From JBAXXL01 sp037127915 (lineage in GTDB: Bacteria > Bacteroidota > Ignavibacteria > Kapaibacteriales > UBA2268), in the NCBI GenBank assembly GCA_037127915.1, contig JBAXXL010000006.1, forward strand, positions 50,676 to 114,675: a DNA stretch of 64,000 bases, in the 5' to 3' direction. Within the stretch, counting starts at the first letter, position 1, and each line of letters starts with the position of its first letter. This document shows positions 35,149 to 45,217 of this stretch, in pieces. The position numbers and the translations under genes are program-made. Below the pieces are notes generated by a model that was given only the letters and a program-made list of their open reading frames with translations, searched no databases and was not told where the DNA came from.

Positions 35149-38100
35149 TTACTCTTTAACAAACTTCTTTATATATTGCATTCCGTCGGATTCGATGGTA
35201 ATAATATACATTCCTGATGGTTGTGATGACAAATCGATTTGATAATCGGAAGTACCGGCTGGGAGTTTACCGTTGAATATTTCTTTTATAAGTTCACCAG
35301 TGCTGGTGTAAAGTACTAAACGCCCAACTAAATCATTTTCAAGATTTAATTTAACATTTGCTTTGCCTGTAGTTGGATTCGGATCAACAATAATAGATTG
35401 CTCGAAATGCAATTCTTCGGTAGGTATATTTTGTTTAGCAGGTTGAATAGAATAACATTGACTTGATAATAAACCACTTGGGTCTATATCAATTGGGAAT
35501 TGTGAGTTATCGATGGTAATACGATAATCTTTACTTGTTACAATATCATTATCTCTATTAGTAAATTCAAATTTCATATTGTAATTGCAAGTAGGATAGC
35601 AATATATGTTCATGAATGGATTATCCATCCATTTATTATATAAATTGAAATTTATTGGTTGAGGATTCAAAGGATCTGGAAATATCGATAAATCATTAAT
35701 CACTTGAGTATTAGTACCAAAACCAGCGGATACTATGACTCCATAATATTTACAGGAATCACCCGTTTCAAGCCTATAAGTTTGACTAATTGAAGGAATT
35801 ATTCTACACATTGTAAGCGGATTTATTGGATTTAAAGAAACTCTGAGGGAATCTGAGCATTGGCATATATGGCAGGGTAGATTAACGGAGTCTTTTGAAT
35901 AACAATCACTTGCGCCGATCTTATAAATAATTTTAGTATTACCACAATGGGCTTTATAAAGACCTAATAGTTGAACATTGGTAAATACTGAGTCTGGTAA
36001 CCATATACTTTCAAATTTGTGGTACTTATGTATATTTATTAATTGAAAGCCCAAAGGAAGACCAAAAACTGTATCTCTTGTATCATCTGTTATAAACTCT
36101 GCTGAAACAGGCACATAAAAATCACAACTATCGGATTGATTTACATAATACAACTCATAAACACAATTGTTGGCGTCCAAGGTGTCAACCTTTATAAAAC
36201 CCATACTAGATCCATGGTTTAAAATATCGCAAGTATCAATCGGACTTTGCGTATTGCAAATTACGTTAGGATTATCTGGAATAATTTTATAGTATCTTTT
36301 AATATCTAAAAACTTAGCTTCACCTGGCCTGAGTTTGATATTTACTGAATCATATTCAGGAATATTTGACCATGTATTAGCAACAAATTTATTAATTTGA
36401 TGATTGTAGGCATCCTGCATCCAGTATTTCATACTCCAATAATCAGCTGGATATTTATAAGTAAGATCTTTTACCAAATAACCCCACGAATTTGGATAAT
36501 ATGTTGAAATATTATTAGAAGGCCGGCGTATTGGCAAACTTATCTCCCTGCAACCCAGTCGTTTACGATATAAATCCCGCCAGTATTCCGTATCTCGCCA
36601 AATTTCAAGAGGATTTTTATCAAAGGGATCATATCCTCCTACATCCGCAAGTATATCAAGTTCGCTCCCAGCATAGAAACACAGTTCTCTTGTATCCGGA
36701 TATTCTTTTGTTCTCACTAAGATAAGCGGGTCTGTGCGCCTGTTCTGAATTGCTATAACCATGTGATTTATAAGACTATCTTGCCCATATTTGAAAAGTG
36801 TTAAGTCATAGAATTGTTCTTCTTCAGGCTCTACTGTATTATAAGGCACTGTTGTATAAATAGAATCCAATAGGTTAGTATGAGGTTGAAAAATCTTTCT
36901 TGTGGTTATGTGGGCTGTGTCAACATATCTACCTATAATACGTTCACTTGGAGAGTAACTAGGGTGCTGATTATAAGTTTTAAATATGCCCTTGCCATAA
37001 GCCGCTTGCAAACGTAAGTTCATTATAGTATTGGTGTTCTCCATCAGGAGTCTATGAATCTTATAAAGCTCGACACGCACTGATTTTCTTCCGGCGTAAA
37101 TTCTATCATAGCGACAACCCAAATTTGCCATAGCATAATCTTCTTTACTTTCGTTTAGGTTTAAGAAATTGAAAATTACTGTATCGAACTTACTAAAATA
37201 TAGTGGGTCTAATGGATTTTTCTCATTATCAAGATTAAAGAAATCACCGCCGAAATCATCACGCATAAGATATTCATAACGATCATCAGTACTTCCAATA
37301 GGCAAACTGTCAAGCGGGGTGAAGTGAGCCGAACGAGTAAAAGGTTCATTTTTGCGATAGCTGACTCCATCGTAATATAAACCTCGGGCACCGTTGCCGA
37401 CGGCACTATAAGCATATAAGCGAGTTTCCTCCGCGGTATAAGGTCTGCCATGGCTGTTAAAACTCGCTACAGTAAAACTCACATCGGTTCCTAAATCTTT
37501 ATAATTCAATCCAGACGCGTTGATGTTTATCTTACTGGATTCAAAATCTGTTTTTTTAATTGTTAGTGTATCAATTTTCCACCATGTCAAATTTTGTGCT
37601 TGGAAATACCAAGGTTTATCACAGTATTGAAAACCTGTACGGGGTTCATTATTAAATATGTTCCATAATTGGAATTGGTAAAAAGCTTGGAATGCTCTGG
37701 TTGGGCTATCATCACCATCAGGCCAGCTAAGTTCATAAATTCTTTTAGGATGTAAAGCTAAAGATTCGGGTGCAAAATCACTATATGAATAATGGGAGCC
37801 AAGTGCTCTATCATCATATGAAGTATATGGATAGTATGTTTCATAACCCGAGTTTAACTGTTGATCCAAAGATAAAATATCTTCATAGGTACCCTGGGTG
37901 CTTCCTGCAATCCATCCTAACGTCCTATAACGAAAAGGATTATCTTTTTCTCCTTTTTCTATATATGGCGCATTTATACTCGTTCCAACAAAGCCACAAT
38001 TTAAAACACGGTTCGGTGGTTGGACGTAGTAATCAAACAAGACAGGATAAATTGGCGTTGTTGTTGTGGCAAAGACATTACCTACAAGTTTGGTTACGTA

Positions 38101-39390
38101 TCGTTCAATATCAAAATTCTGTACAGATCCTTCTGTGCTGGCGTTGAAACGGTAAACTTTTAAATGCGTACCATGTTGAGTATTATAAACTGCGATACTA
38201 TCTATATCTTTCTGAATAACATCTTTTATTTCAGCGTCGTGCCGACCTTCAAATGTCTCAACACTATAGGGAGTGCTAACGCGCACATAGTCCACAGCAA
38301 TCGGGCAACCGCCTCTAAATATTGAATATATGCCTAATTTCTTTATGTCCGGTCCATAAGCTGTATAAGGTCCGGAAAGCATAGGATTACTGAAATCGGG
38401 TATTGTGCCTTCTTGACCCCAGCACCTGAATCTTGCTGTAACAGTAACGGGGGAACCATCGGCAGGCAGCATATTCTTTGTTATATAAAAGTGCTGGGTT
38501 GGTGTATCCGTTAATTCTATCATTCTTGTTTTCAAGCCGCGGTACTCGTTACAAGTCGTATAAATCGAGTCTATTGTATCCGATGGCAAGCCGTCGAACG
38601 TTATGTAATTCTTTGTACTGTCGTGCTGAGTATAAGGAAGTATAATTTCCAAAACTATATCACCTGGTGGGAATACTTCGCTCTCACCCAAATAACGCCT
38701 CAAGTTAACTGATATGCAGAAGTTATAACCCAGATAATTCTTTTGTTTTGTGTTACCAAAGATTACACGGAATTTATCGTCACCTGTTCTATAGAGATAT
38801 TCAGACGCAAAAGGTTTTCTGAATAGTGGATAATTAATTAATGATGGTGAATTAATAATAAGACAACTATAATAAGTGTCATTTGAATCGCTGGGTATTA
38901 CTGCACTTGGATTAATTAATTTGAATCCGAATATTGGTCTTGTCGAATCTCCTTCTCTATTCTTTATCATATCCCATTGTGTATCATCCGACTCTATTAA
39001 CATATTCGGTTCAAATGTCATAGAATGTGATGAGCAGAGGGATGTGTCTCCAAGAGAAGCCGTGAAAAATGCGTAATCGCTAATCATCAGATAGGCGCCT
39101 TCTTGAGCCGCATTCGCTTCGGATTGATGAGTATTGTCAAAAAGAAAATCTTTTATTACGCAATTCTGATTGGCGTAAATCCCTTTACAGGCGGAAGGCT
39201 CATTGCCCCATTGGAACCCAATTACTAACGAATCAGGTCCTGTAAAGTCTGCTTTTGTATTATCTATTACCGTTGAATCAACTCCATTCAAAACAAATTT
39301 CAATTTACCAATGTTATGGTTTTGCGAGTAAGCATTTGTAATATTTGTAATGATAAATACTATTACCACTAATATTAATTTTGTTTTCAT
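35149..39390 (-). CDS. Large T9SS-exported surface protein
   Basis: 1413 residues: signal peptide (ending NAYSQ), a long beta-rich body without a family I can name, and a Cys-rich stretch near 1175-1240 (AHCGNTKIIYKIGASDCYSKDS...CHICQCSDSL). The C-terminal T9SS type A domain (about 1330-1413) reads SIIVDPNPTTGKANVKL, LVLYTSTGELIKE, PSGMYIITIES, KFVKE. It lies 5 bp downstream of another T9SS cargo gene, so the two are probably cotranscribed. Its size, and many Tyr/Asp/Asn turns, suit a surface-attached adhesin or structural protein; function not established. Confidence 0.8.
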   Translation of the reverse strand: MKTKLILVVIVFIITNITNAYSQNHNIGKLKFVLNGVDSTVIDNTKADFTGPDSLVIGFQWGNEPSACKGIYANQNCVIKDFLFDNTHQSEANAAQEGAYLMISDYAFFTASLGDTSLCSSHSMTFEPNMLIESDDTQWDMIKNREGDSTRPIFGFKLINPSAVIPSDSNDTYYSCLIINSPSLINYPLFRKPFASEYLYRTGDDKFRVIFGNTKQKNYLGYNFCISVNLRRYLGESEVFPPGDIVLEIILPYTQHDSTKNYITFDGLPSDTIDSIYTTCNEYRGLKTRMIELTDTPTQHFYITKNMLPADGSPVTVTARFRCWGQEGTIPDFSNPMLSGPYTAYGPDIKKLGIYSIFRGGCPIAVDYVRVSTPYSVETFEGRHDAEIKDVIQKDIDSIAVYNTQHGTHLKVYRFNASTEGSVQNFDIERYVTKLVGNVFATTTTPIYPVLFDYYVQPPNRVLNCGFVGTSINAPYIEKGEKDNPFRYRTLGWIAGSTQGTYEDILSLDQQLNSGYETYYPYTSYDDRALGSHYSYSDFAPESLALHPKRIYELSWPDGDDSPTRAFQAFYQFQLWNIFNNEPRTGFQYCDKPWYFQAQNLTWWKIDTLTIKKTDFESSKININASGLNYKDLGTDVSFTVASFNSHGRPYTAEETRLYAYSAVGNGARGLYYDGVSYRKNEPFTRSAHFTPLDSLPIGSTDDRYEYLMRDDFGGDFFNLDNEKNPLDPLYFSKFDTVIFNFLNLNESKEDYAMANLGCRYDRIYAGRKSVRVELYKIHRLLMENTNTIMNLRLQAAYGKGIFKTYNQHPSYSPSERIIGRYVDTAHITTRKIFQPHTNLLDSIYTTVPYNTVEPEEEQFYDLTLFKYGQDSLINHMVIAIQNRRTDPLILVRTKEYPDTRELCFYAGSELDILADVGGYDPFDKNPLEIWRDTEYWRDLYRKRLGCREISLPIRRPSNNISTYYPNSWGYLVKDLTYKYPADYWSMKYWMQDAYNHQINKFVANTWSNIPEYDSVNIKLRPGEAKFLDIKRYYKIIPDNPNVICNTQSPIDTCDILNHGSSMGFIKVDTLDANNCVYELYYVNQSDSCDFYVPVSAEFITDDTRDTVFGLPLGFQLINIHKYHKFESIWLPDSVFTNVQLLGLYKAHCGNTKIIYKIGASDCYSKDSVNLPCHICQCSDSLRVSLNPINPLTMCRIIPSISQTYRLETGDSCKYYGVIVSAGFGTNTQVINDLSIFPDPLNPQPINFNLYNKWMDNPFMNIYCYPTCNYNMKFEFTNRDNDIVTSKDYRITIDNSQFPIDIDPSGLLSSQCYSIQPAKQNIPTEELHFEQSIIVDPNPTTGKANVKLNLENDLVGRLVLYTSTGELIKEIFNGKLPAGTSDYQIDLSSQPSGMYIITIESDGMQYIKKFVKE

Positions 39391-39395
39391 TTTAA

Positions 39396-40697
39396 CTATT
39401 CCACCATAAACTTTTTGGAAATATATTCAGTATCGCTTATTATAGTAAGTAGATAAACACCATTTAGTATTGGATGATTAACCGGTATGGTGTTATTACC
39501 GGATTTGAACAGTTGTGTACCAAGATAAGCAATTAGTTTTCCATTTATATCATATAAATATGATTCACCGATGAAAGGTTTATTTGAAAAATATTCTAAT
39601 TGATTATTTTTATAAGTGATATTATTTTCCTTTGGAACTATTATATCTTTTACCGGAACAGCTTTTTTGTTGGTTATTCCTATCACTCCAGCACCATTGC
39701 AAAATAACAATATGCTATCATTAACCCCGACGGAAACAGGTCCTAAAAAGTCAAAATAATTTTTTATTCTATTTTCAGGAATATTCCAAGAAAATGAATA
39801 CCATAATTTTCCAGTCCCATCTTTAAAACCAGAATATATATGATTACTATCAATAAACTTAGGTTTTCCAATTGCTGCAATATTTGCCCCTCCAAATAAC
39901 ACTGACAATTCTGCTTTTCTTATATATTTTTTCTCTTTAGTCTCTAAGTTATATATATATATATATAAATCATCAGAACCATTGTAAAGAAACGAGACTT
40001 GATTTCCGTCGGGTGAAAATTCCATAGAATTGATTTGTAATTTGAGTGATTCGATTGAAGTGTAATTCTGCTTGTCATTCAGATTGATTAAAATAAATTT
40101 ATTATTGAAAGTATCATTTATTTTATAACCTACTGACACAGCAAGAGTCTGCCCATCAGGTGAAATATCAATTGGTCCACCCCAAGTCACACTTGTAAAA
40201 GATAATCTTTCGATTTCTTCGAAAGTTGCCATATCATAAACTACAATTGTTCCAGGATTATCTTTTTCATTTGATAAAGCCCCATATAATTTTGTTCCGT
40301 CGGGTGAGAAACAAAAATCATATATCGAATTTTTGGGTTGAAACAATAATTTTCCTGTTGGTACATCCCAAATCTTCAATTTGATACCTTCACTTATTGC
40401 ACCAAATCTCAAACCGTTTTTAGTAATTCTTGGATAATTCAACGGAGATGCTTTAATAGTATCCATCCGTCGAATTACCTCTCCGGTTTTTGAATCAATC
40501 ACGTGTGGAATACTTTTCCAAATCGCAATAATATTTCCATCGGGTAGGAACAATGCTCCCCCGGCTTCGCCACCGCCTGTTTTGCTTAGGTCAACCAAAG
40601 TATCGACCTGTAAAGTCGGCACATCGGGAATAGCTCGTAGCTGTGAAAATGCGGCTAACAGTATAGCCACAGCGAGAACGATAAATTTTGTTCTCAT
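39396..40697 (-). CDS. T9SS-exported beta-propeller protein (paralogue 2)
   Basis: 433 residues: signal peptide (ending QLRA), WD40-like repeats (FCFSPDGTKLYGAL, ISPDGQTLAVSV, FSPDGNQVSFLY), and a T9SS domain (SYLYDINGKLIAYLG, NGVYLLTI, KKFMVE). It resembles 5757-7070 in every region, including the position of its SPDG turns, so they are paralogues in two different cargo operons. Upstream gene of the 1413-residue protein. Confidence 0.85.
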   Translation of the reverse strand: MRTKFIVLAVAILLAAFSQLRAIPDVPTLQVDTLVDLSKTGGGEAGGALFLPDGNIIAIWKSIPHVIDSKTGEVIRRMDTIKASPLNYPRITKNGLRFGAISEGIKLKIWDVPTGKLLFQPKNSIYDFCFSPDGTKLYGALSNEKDNPGTIVVYDMATFEEIERLSFTSVTWGGPIDISPDGQTLAVSVGYKINDTFNNKFILINLNDKQNYTSIESLKLQINSMEFSPDGNQVSFLYNGSDDLYIYIYNLETKEKKYIRKAELSVLFGGANIAAIGKPKFIDSNHIYSGFKDGTGKLWYSFSWNIPENRIKNYFDFLGPVSVGVNDSILLFCNGAGVIGITNKKAVPVKDIIVPKENNITYKNNQLEYFSNKPFIGESYLYDINGKLIAYLGTQLFKSGNNTIPVNHPILNGVYLLTIISDTEYISKKFMVE

Positions 40698-40917
40698 AAT
40701 TAAAAATCCTTCTATTATTTATAAAATGTAGCTTTTTTCGCTACTTATCTTTATTAAATTCAGAATCTAAAATTAATTTTAAATAGGTCTATTTTGCCTC
40801 CTTGCACTTTTTAAAATATTTATTTATATTTGGTTTAAAACCTGCCACTAAATTAATAAAATATTTCTATTATACATTGCAATGTAGAATTTTTTTTTAT
40901 TATTATAAAATTTTTTC

Positions 40918-40949
40918 TTTGCAAATCTTCGCGAAATAGCTTAATTTTG
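40918..40949 (+). promoter_or_regulatory. Bacteroidota-type promoter for the FG-GAP gene
   Basis: TTTG (40918-40921), 20 bp, TAATTTTG (40942-40949). The start codon is 48 bp further. The intergenic space (40698-40996) is otherwise AT-rich and featureless and also serves the divergent propeller gene. Confidence 0.5.
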
Positions 40950-40996
40950 GATAAAATTATAAATGATAAAAAATAAATAATAATTAAAGGTATATT

Positions 40997-43363
40997 ATGA
41001 AATTTCTCTATTTATTAATACTGTTTCTGGTACTTAGTTTCTATAGTGCTTCGGCACAGACTGATGAAACATTAAAGCACCATACCGGTACTCAGCAAGT
41101 ATATTTTCAAGGCGCAAACATTGATCTTCAATGCGCCCGTATGGAGCCTTTAGCTCCTTGCTATGTCAAAAAAATTACAATGGTTATGACAGGAGAAATA
41201 GGTTCATTCCGCATTCGCTTTTTTGGTTATGAAGCGGGTGACCAAATTCCTAACTTAATGAACGATAAAATTCCACCCATCAAAGTTCAAAAAACAATCA
41301 AGGGCAATCAAGTTGTTTCCATCACTCTTGCCGAACCGCTGTATTTTGATAACAGCTGGTTTTGGGTAGGAGTTGATAGTTTATCCGCCGGCGTACTACT
41401 CCTCTCCGACAATGTTGAAAAGAAAGTACCGTATGATACATATTGGTATCAAGCTATACATTTAACAACTAATGATCCCGCTCAGGAATGGAGTATCGCA
41501 CAGTATGCTTATTTCATTTCTTGTACAGTAAACTATCCAACCAAAGTTTCGCCTATGTACCTGAAGGATATTACCGCAACAGCCGGTTTTAGAAAAGAAG
41601 TAGATTCAGCCGGAACACAAGTAGCAGTAAGTTCCTGTATTTCGGCGAGCGATTTTAATGGCGATGGGTATGTTGATATTTTTGTTAATAATAGATTATA
41701 CGAAAATAATAAAAACAACACATTCACCGACGTAACCGATCAACTCGGTTTAATAAATGATTATAACAAAGGTTTCAAAATTTCCAAAGGTCAGGATCAA
41801 TCGTTTGTCGATACCGACAACGACGGTGATTTGGATATTATTTCTTTCGGACCCGATACCAGTGTAATTTTTATTAATGAAAATGGCACCTACACTAAGA
41901 AAATCCTTTCATTTCCAAAGTTTCCGACATTCGGTTATTCCCAACTATTGTTTAATTGGGCTGATTTGAATAACGATGGCTATCCGGATTTATATGCCGG
42001 TCAGCAAGCCTCTGTTTACGGTCCGAACGGTCCCGATAGTTTACCAAGCTATATTCTGATAAACAATAAAAATAACGATTTTGTAGATGAATCAATACGT
42101 ATGTTCCCTAAAAACCATATTTGGCGAAGAGCGCGCGCCTCTCAATTCGGTGATTTCAACAACGACGGATACCCTGATTTATACATCGGCAATTACTTTT
42201 TGGAACGTGACGAACTCTATCTGAACGATGGAACCGGACATTTTACCGATATTTCGCCGCAAAAAAAATTGGATTTGACCAAAACCGGTTCAATGCACGG
42301 AAGCGGAGTTAGTTGGTGCGATTATAATAACGACGGCAATTTGGACTTAATGGTAGCGCGAATAGGACATTCAAGAAATGTTAAACTCTACGACCACCGC
42401 GGTTCAGTGCTTTATAGGAACGAGGGACCCCCAAATTACAACTTTACCGACTTAACAGGCCAATATAATGATTATCCCGGACAAATAGCACCTTGCGGCT
42501 TAGAATACGAGGATTACCATTCCAGTGCCGCTTTCGCTGACGTTAATAACGACGGTTTGCCGGATTTGCTTTTGAAGACATATAATCCATACCGTTTTAT
42601 CAGTTTCTATGAACAGCAGACAGACCATACATTCAAAATGAAACGCTTTGAATATGGTTTGGATAGATTAGATTGTTATGGTGCAGGCCAAGTATGGTTG
42701 GATTTCAATAACGATGGTAAAATTGATTTGGCTATGTATAACCAAAATAAAGTTTCGCTTTATCAAAATACTTTATTTAATGGCAACCATTCAGTAGAAC
42801 TGGATTTGAAATGTACTTCGGGAAATAAATTCGCAATTGGGGCGAGAGCTTACGTGCATTCGAAAGACAAACAATTTATGCGTGAACTCACTTGCGGACA
42901 AGACGAAACGGTTCAATATCCGTATCGTTTGCATTTCGGTTTGGGAGATATTACCGATATTGACTCAATTGTTGTTTGGTGGCCCACAAAACCAAAGAAA
43001 ACAGATGTATATAAGAATTTAAAATCCAATAATATATATACATTAAAAGAAGGCGGCGAAGTAGCAAAAACAACTCCGGTTGGCGTTCGCAATGAGAATC
43101 TGCGTAAATTGACACTCACAGCCGCACCGAATCCATTCAATGATATTGCTGTAATCGCTTATGATGTTGATGTTTATGCCAAAGTAAATCTTGCGGTATA
43201 TGATGCAACCGGTGCTTTAGTTCAAACTTTGGTTAATGCAGAGCATACTCCCGGAGCTTATACTCAAGACTTTAATGCTGAGGCATTACCTGCTGGCAGT
43301 TATTTCTATAGATTAACAATCGGCGGGAAATCGCAAACAGAGAAATTGATATTGGTTAAATAG
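40997..43363 (+). CDS. T9SS-exported FG-GAP/ASPIC-UnbV protein
   Basis: 788 residues: signal peptide (ending SASAQ), a beta-sandwich N-terminus, then FG-GAP/VCBS calcium-binding repeats (FNGDGYVDIFV, TDNDGDLDII, LNNDGYPDLY, FNNDGYPDLYI, YNNDGNLDLMV, VNNDGLPDLLL, FNNDGKIDLAM; the DxDxDG-type sites). An ASPIC/UnbV domain follows (about 605-690: IGARAYVHSKDKQFMRELTCG...HFGLGDITDIDSIVVWWP), then a T9SS domain (AAPNPFNDIAVIAYDVD, AGSYFYRLTIGG, KLILVK). A surface-exposed, calcium-stabilised propeller. Confidence 0.9.
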   Translation: MKFLYLLILFLVLSFYSASAQTDETLKHHTGTQQVYFQGANIDLQCARMEPLAPCYVKKITMVMTGEIGSFRIRFFGYEAGDQIPNLMNDKIPPIKVQKTIKGNQVVSITLAEPLYFDNSWFWVGVDSLSAGVLLLSDNVEKKVPYDTYWYQAIHLTTNDPAQEWSIAQYAYFISCTVNYPTKVSPMYLKDITATAGFRKEVDSAGTQVAVSSCISASDFNGDGYVDIFVNNRLYENNKNNTFTDVTDQLGLINDYNKGFKISKGQDQSFVDTDNDGDLDIISFGPDTSVIFINENGTYTKKILSFPKFPTFGYSQLLFNWADLNNDGYPDLYAGQQASVYGPNGPDSLPSYILINNKNNDFVDESIRMFPKNHIWRRARASQFGDFNNDGYPDLYIGNYFLERDELYLNDGTGHFTDISPQKKLDLTKTGSMHGSGVSWCDYNNDGNLDLMVARIGHSRNVKLYDHRGSVLYRNEGPPNYNFTDLTGQYNDYPGQIAPCGLEYEDYHSSAAFADVNNDGLPDLLLKTYNPYRFISFYEQQTDHTFKMKRFEYGLDRLDCYGAGQVWLDFNNDGKIDLAMYNQNKVSLYQNTLFNGNHSVELDLKCTSGNKFAIGARAYVHSKDKQFMRELTCGQDETVQYPYRLHFGLGDITDIDSIVVWWPTKPKKTDVYKNLKSNNIYTLKEGGEVAKTTPVGVRNENLRKLTLTAAPNPFNDIAVIAYDVDVYAKVNLAVYDATGALVQTLVNAEHTPGAYTQDFNAEALPAGSYFYRLTIGGKSQTEKLILVK

Positions 43364-43377
43364 TTTATAATTAAGTA

Positions 43378-43408
43378 GATGTCCGACACCTCGAAGGTGT
43401 CGGACATC
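43378..43408. terminator. Hairpin between convergent genes
   Basis: 13-bp stem gatgtccgacacc/ggtgtcggacatc with a 5-base loop. It separates the FG-GAP gene from the convergent Omp28-like gene. The high-GC stem also resembles the region's other REP palindromes. Confidence 0.65.
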
Positions 43409-43432
43409 TTTCTTCTCTTTATAAACTTTGTG

Positions 43433-44869
43433 TCACATCTTAACAAACTTCACCGTTTCGCCGCCCGCTTTCACAAAATAAACACCTTCTGGCAAATCGG
43501 AAATGTTGATTCGAACGGACAGGTCACGACCTGTCCCTACAGACATTACTTTTTCGCCGAGCGTGTTGTAAATTTGAATAAAGGTTTCATCAACCCCATG
43601 CTTAAGCGTGGGGTTGATGGTTCCCAACTTAACCGTTATAAAATCTCCTGCTGGATTAGGGGATATTGAAATATTGCAAATTGCACCTGTTGGAGTTTCA
43701 ACTGAACTTGAAGTACCGGTACCGGTTAAACTAACTGATACCTCAGGCTTATAAACATCGTTCGATAAGATTTTTAAAACGGCGGAATAATCTTTAACTG
43801 TTTTAGGAAGGAATTTTATTAAAACCTCAAAATCTTCGCCCGGTTTTACTGTTTTTGGAAAAGTTATTTCATCGAATTTGAAAGCACTTTCGTCATCTCC
43901 TGTAATATTGATTCCTTCAATTGATAAATCTTCCACGCCTGTGTTGCTGATAGTAATTGATTTTTCATTAGTTATACCGACGGTTGTGCTACCGAAAGCA
44001 ATGTCTTTATTATAAATGGCTATAGCCGGTTTTGTTTCCTTTGCTTCAACACAGTTTAGTACTTGGTAAATAAAAGATACTTTGCTTTGGCCAACAACAC
44101 CTACCAAAAAGACGTCTTCGGGTTTAATGGGTGCACCTGAAGGAACGCTTGGCATATCATATTCAAAATCCCATTTATAAGAAATTCCGGTTTTAACTGT
44201 GTCTGGTAAATTTTCGATATTTCCTGCCAACCCACCTATGAAACCACGTGCAACCCTATTGTGAACAAATCCTTTGACAGGATTTCCCAAATGATAAAAA
44301 GGGTGCCCATCATATTCATTATAATCATTAACCTGGTCAAATCCGGGACCTGTACCGCTTACATTATTCTCGCAAACAATTACCTGAAATGCTAATTGAT
44401 AATTATAATCTTTTATCGTTGTGCAAGAAATTGTTCCGGATATTTTTTTAGTTGAGAGATTGTATTTCCAATTCAATAAAACTTCAATTTTAGATTGATT
44501 TGCTAAAAGTTGATCAATTAAAAATTCCCAATTCTTTCTTTCTACTAAATAATATTTTTGGAAATCTGGATCACTTACTTCTAACCTCTGAATAGTTGCA
44601 GATGGCCAAAACCGTTTGGTTTGATCAGGAACAAAAAAATTGTGTGTTAATACTCCATCGTCTAATTGTATATCGTCGTCTTCGTGAAAATTAATACCGA
44701 TTACTCTCCCTTGGCTTTCACTCATTATTTTATCCATATAAACTAAACCATCGGGACAAACACCTTTATTAGCACTTGTGTATTGTTCCAATAATACTCT
44801 TTTCTCAATTGAATATGAAATTGAACTGATTATAATAAAAGATATTAACAAAGATAAAAAATATTTCAT
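43433..44869 (-). CDS. T9SS-exported Omp28-like / choice-of-anchor protein
   Basis: 478 residues with a signal peptide (ending SISYS). Residues about 25-260 match the Omp28-like fold (RVLLEQYTSANKGVCPDGLVYMDKI...IGINFHEDDD). Residues 280-375 are a choice-of-anchor D/ASH-type Ig domain (IAFGSTTVGITNEKSITISNTGVEDLSIEGI). The T9SS domain follows (ISISPNPAGDFITVKL, IQIYNTLGEKVMSV, EGVYFVKAGG, KFVKM). Two REP palindromes lie in frame inside the sorting-domain coding sequence, adding residues such as INPTLKHGVD and TGRDLS. Confidence 0.85.
   Translation of the reverse strand: MKYFLSLLISFIIISSISYSIEKRVLLEQYTSANKGVCPDGLVYMDKIMSESQGRVIGINFHEDDDIQLDDGVLTHNFFVPDQTKRFWPSATIQRLEVSDPDFQKYYLVERKNWEFLIDQLLANQSKIEVLLNWKYNLSTKKISGTISCTTIKDYNYQLAFQVIVCENNVSGTGPGFDQVNDYNEYDGHPFYHLGNPVKGFVHNRVARGFIGGLAGNIENLPDTVKTGISYKWDFEYDMPSVPSGAPIKPEDVFLVGVVGQSKVSFIYQVLNCVEAKETKPAIAIYNKDIAFGSTTVGITNEKSITISNTGVEDLSIEGINITGDDESAFKFDEITFPKTVKPGEDFEVLIKFLPKTVKDYSAVLKILSNDVYKPEVSVSLTGTGTSSSVETPTGAICNISISPNPAGDFITVKLGTINPTLKHGVDETFIQIYNTLGEKVMSVGTGRDLSVRINISDLPEGVYFVKAGGETVKFVKM
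43517..43536. repeat. REP-type palindrome inside a coding sequence (1)
   Basis: ggacaggtc-ac-gacctgtcc, 9-bp stem, translated as part of GTGRDLS in the T9SS domain. Confidence 0.7.
43589..43618. repeat. REP-type palindrome inside a coding sequence (2), copy 2 of the 30-bp family
   Basis: atcaaccccatgctt facing aagcgtggggttgat with one T/G mismatch. It encodes INPTLKHGVD in the Omp28-like protein. Same family as 4475-4504 and 57523-57552. Confidence 0.75.
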
Positions 44870-44954
44870 ACTAACACCTATAAAAAATTAAAAAATTTAT
44901 ATAAACAAATTTACAAAAATAAATTCAAATAATAATAAAATATTTAAAAAATAA

Positions 44955-44985
44955 ATTGTAAATTAAAATATTTTTTGTAATTTTG
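44955..44985 (+). promoter_or_regulatory. Bacteroidota-type promoter for the cysteine-rich protein
   Basis: ATTG (44955-44958), 19 bp, TAATTTTG (44978-44985). It implies a leader of at least 140 bases, unusual for this window. The 348-bp gap (44870-45217) otherwise holds only AT-rich sequence and the AGGAG described for the start of the next gene. Confidence 0.45.
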
Positions 44986-45217
44986 AGGTGCTTTTGGGTA
45001 TGTATTTGTTGGGTAAAAAAAAAATAAAATACCGGCTAATAAAAATAATATTTGTGAAACCCGACAATTGAATTAAAATTGAAAGATATATGCGTGTGCA
45101 TATAAAATATATTCAATTCATTAACGGTAACAGGAGTGCTTATTTATATATTCTAAAAAAAGTTCACATCGACAGTCTGCAATAAAAGTCAGGCTTAGGG
45201 ACATATTAATTAATTTA

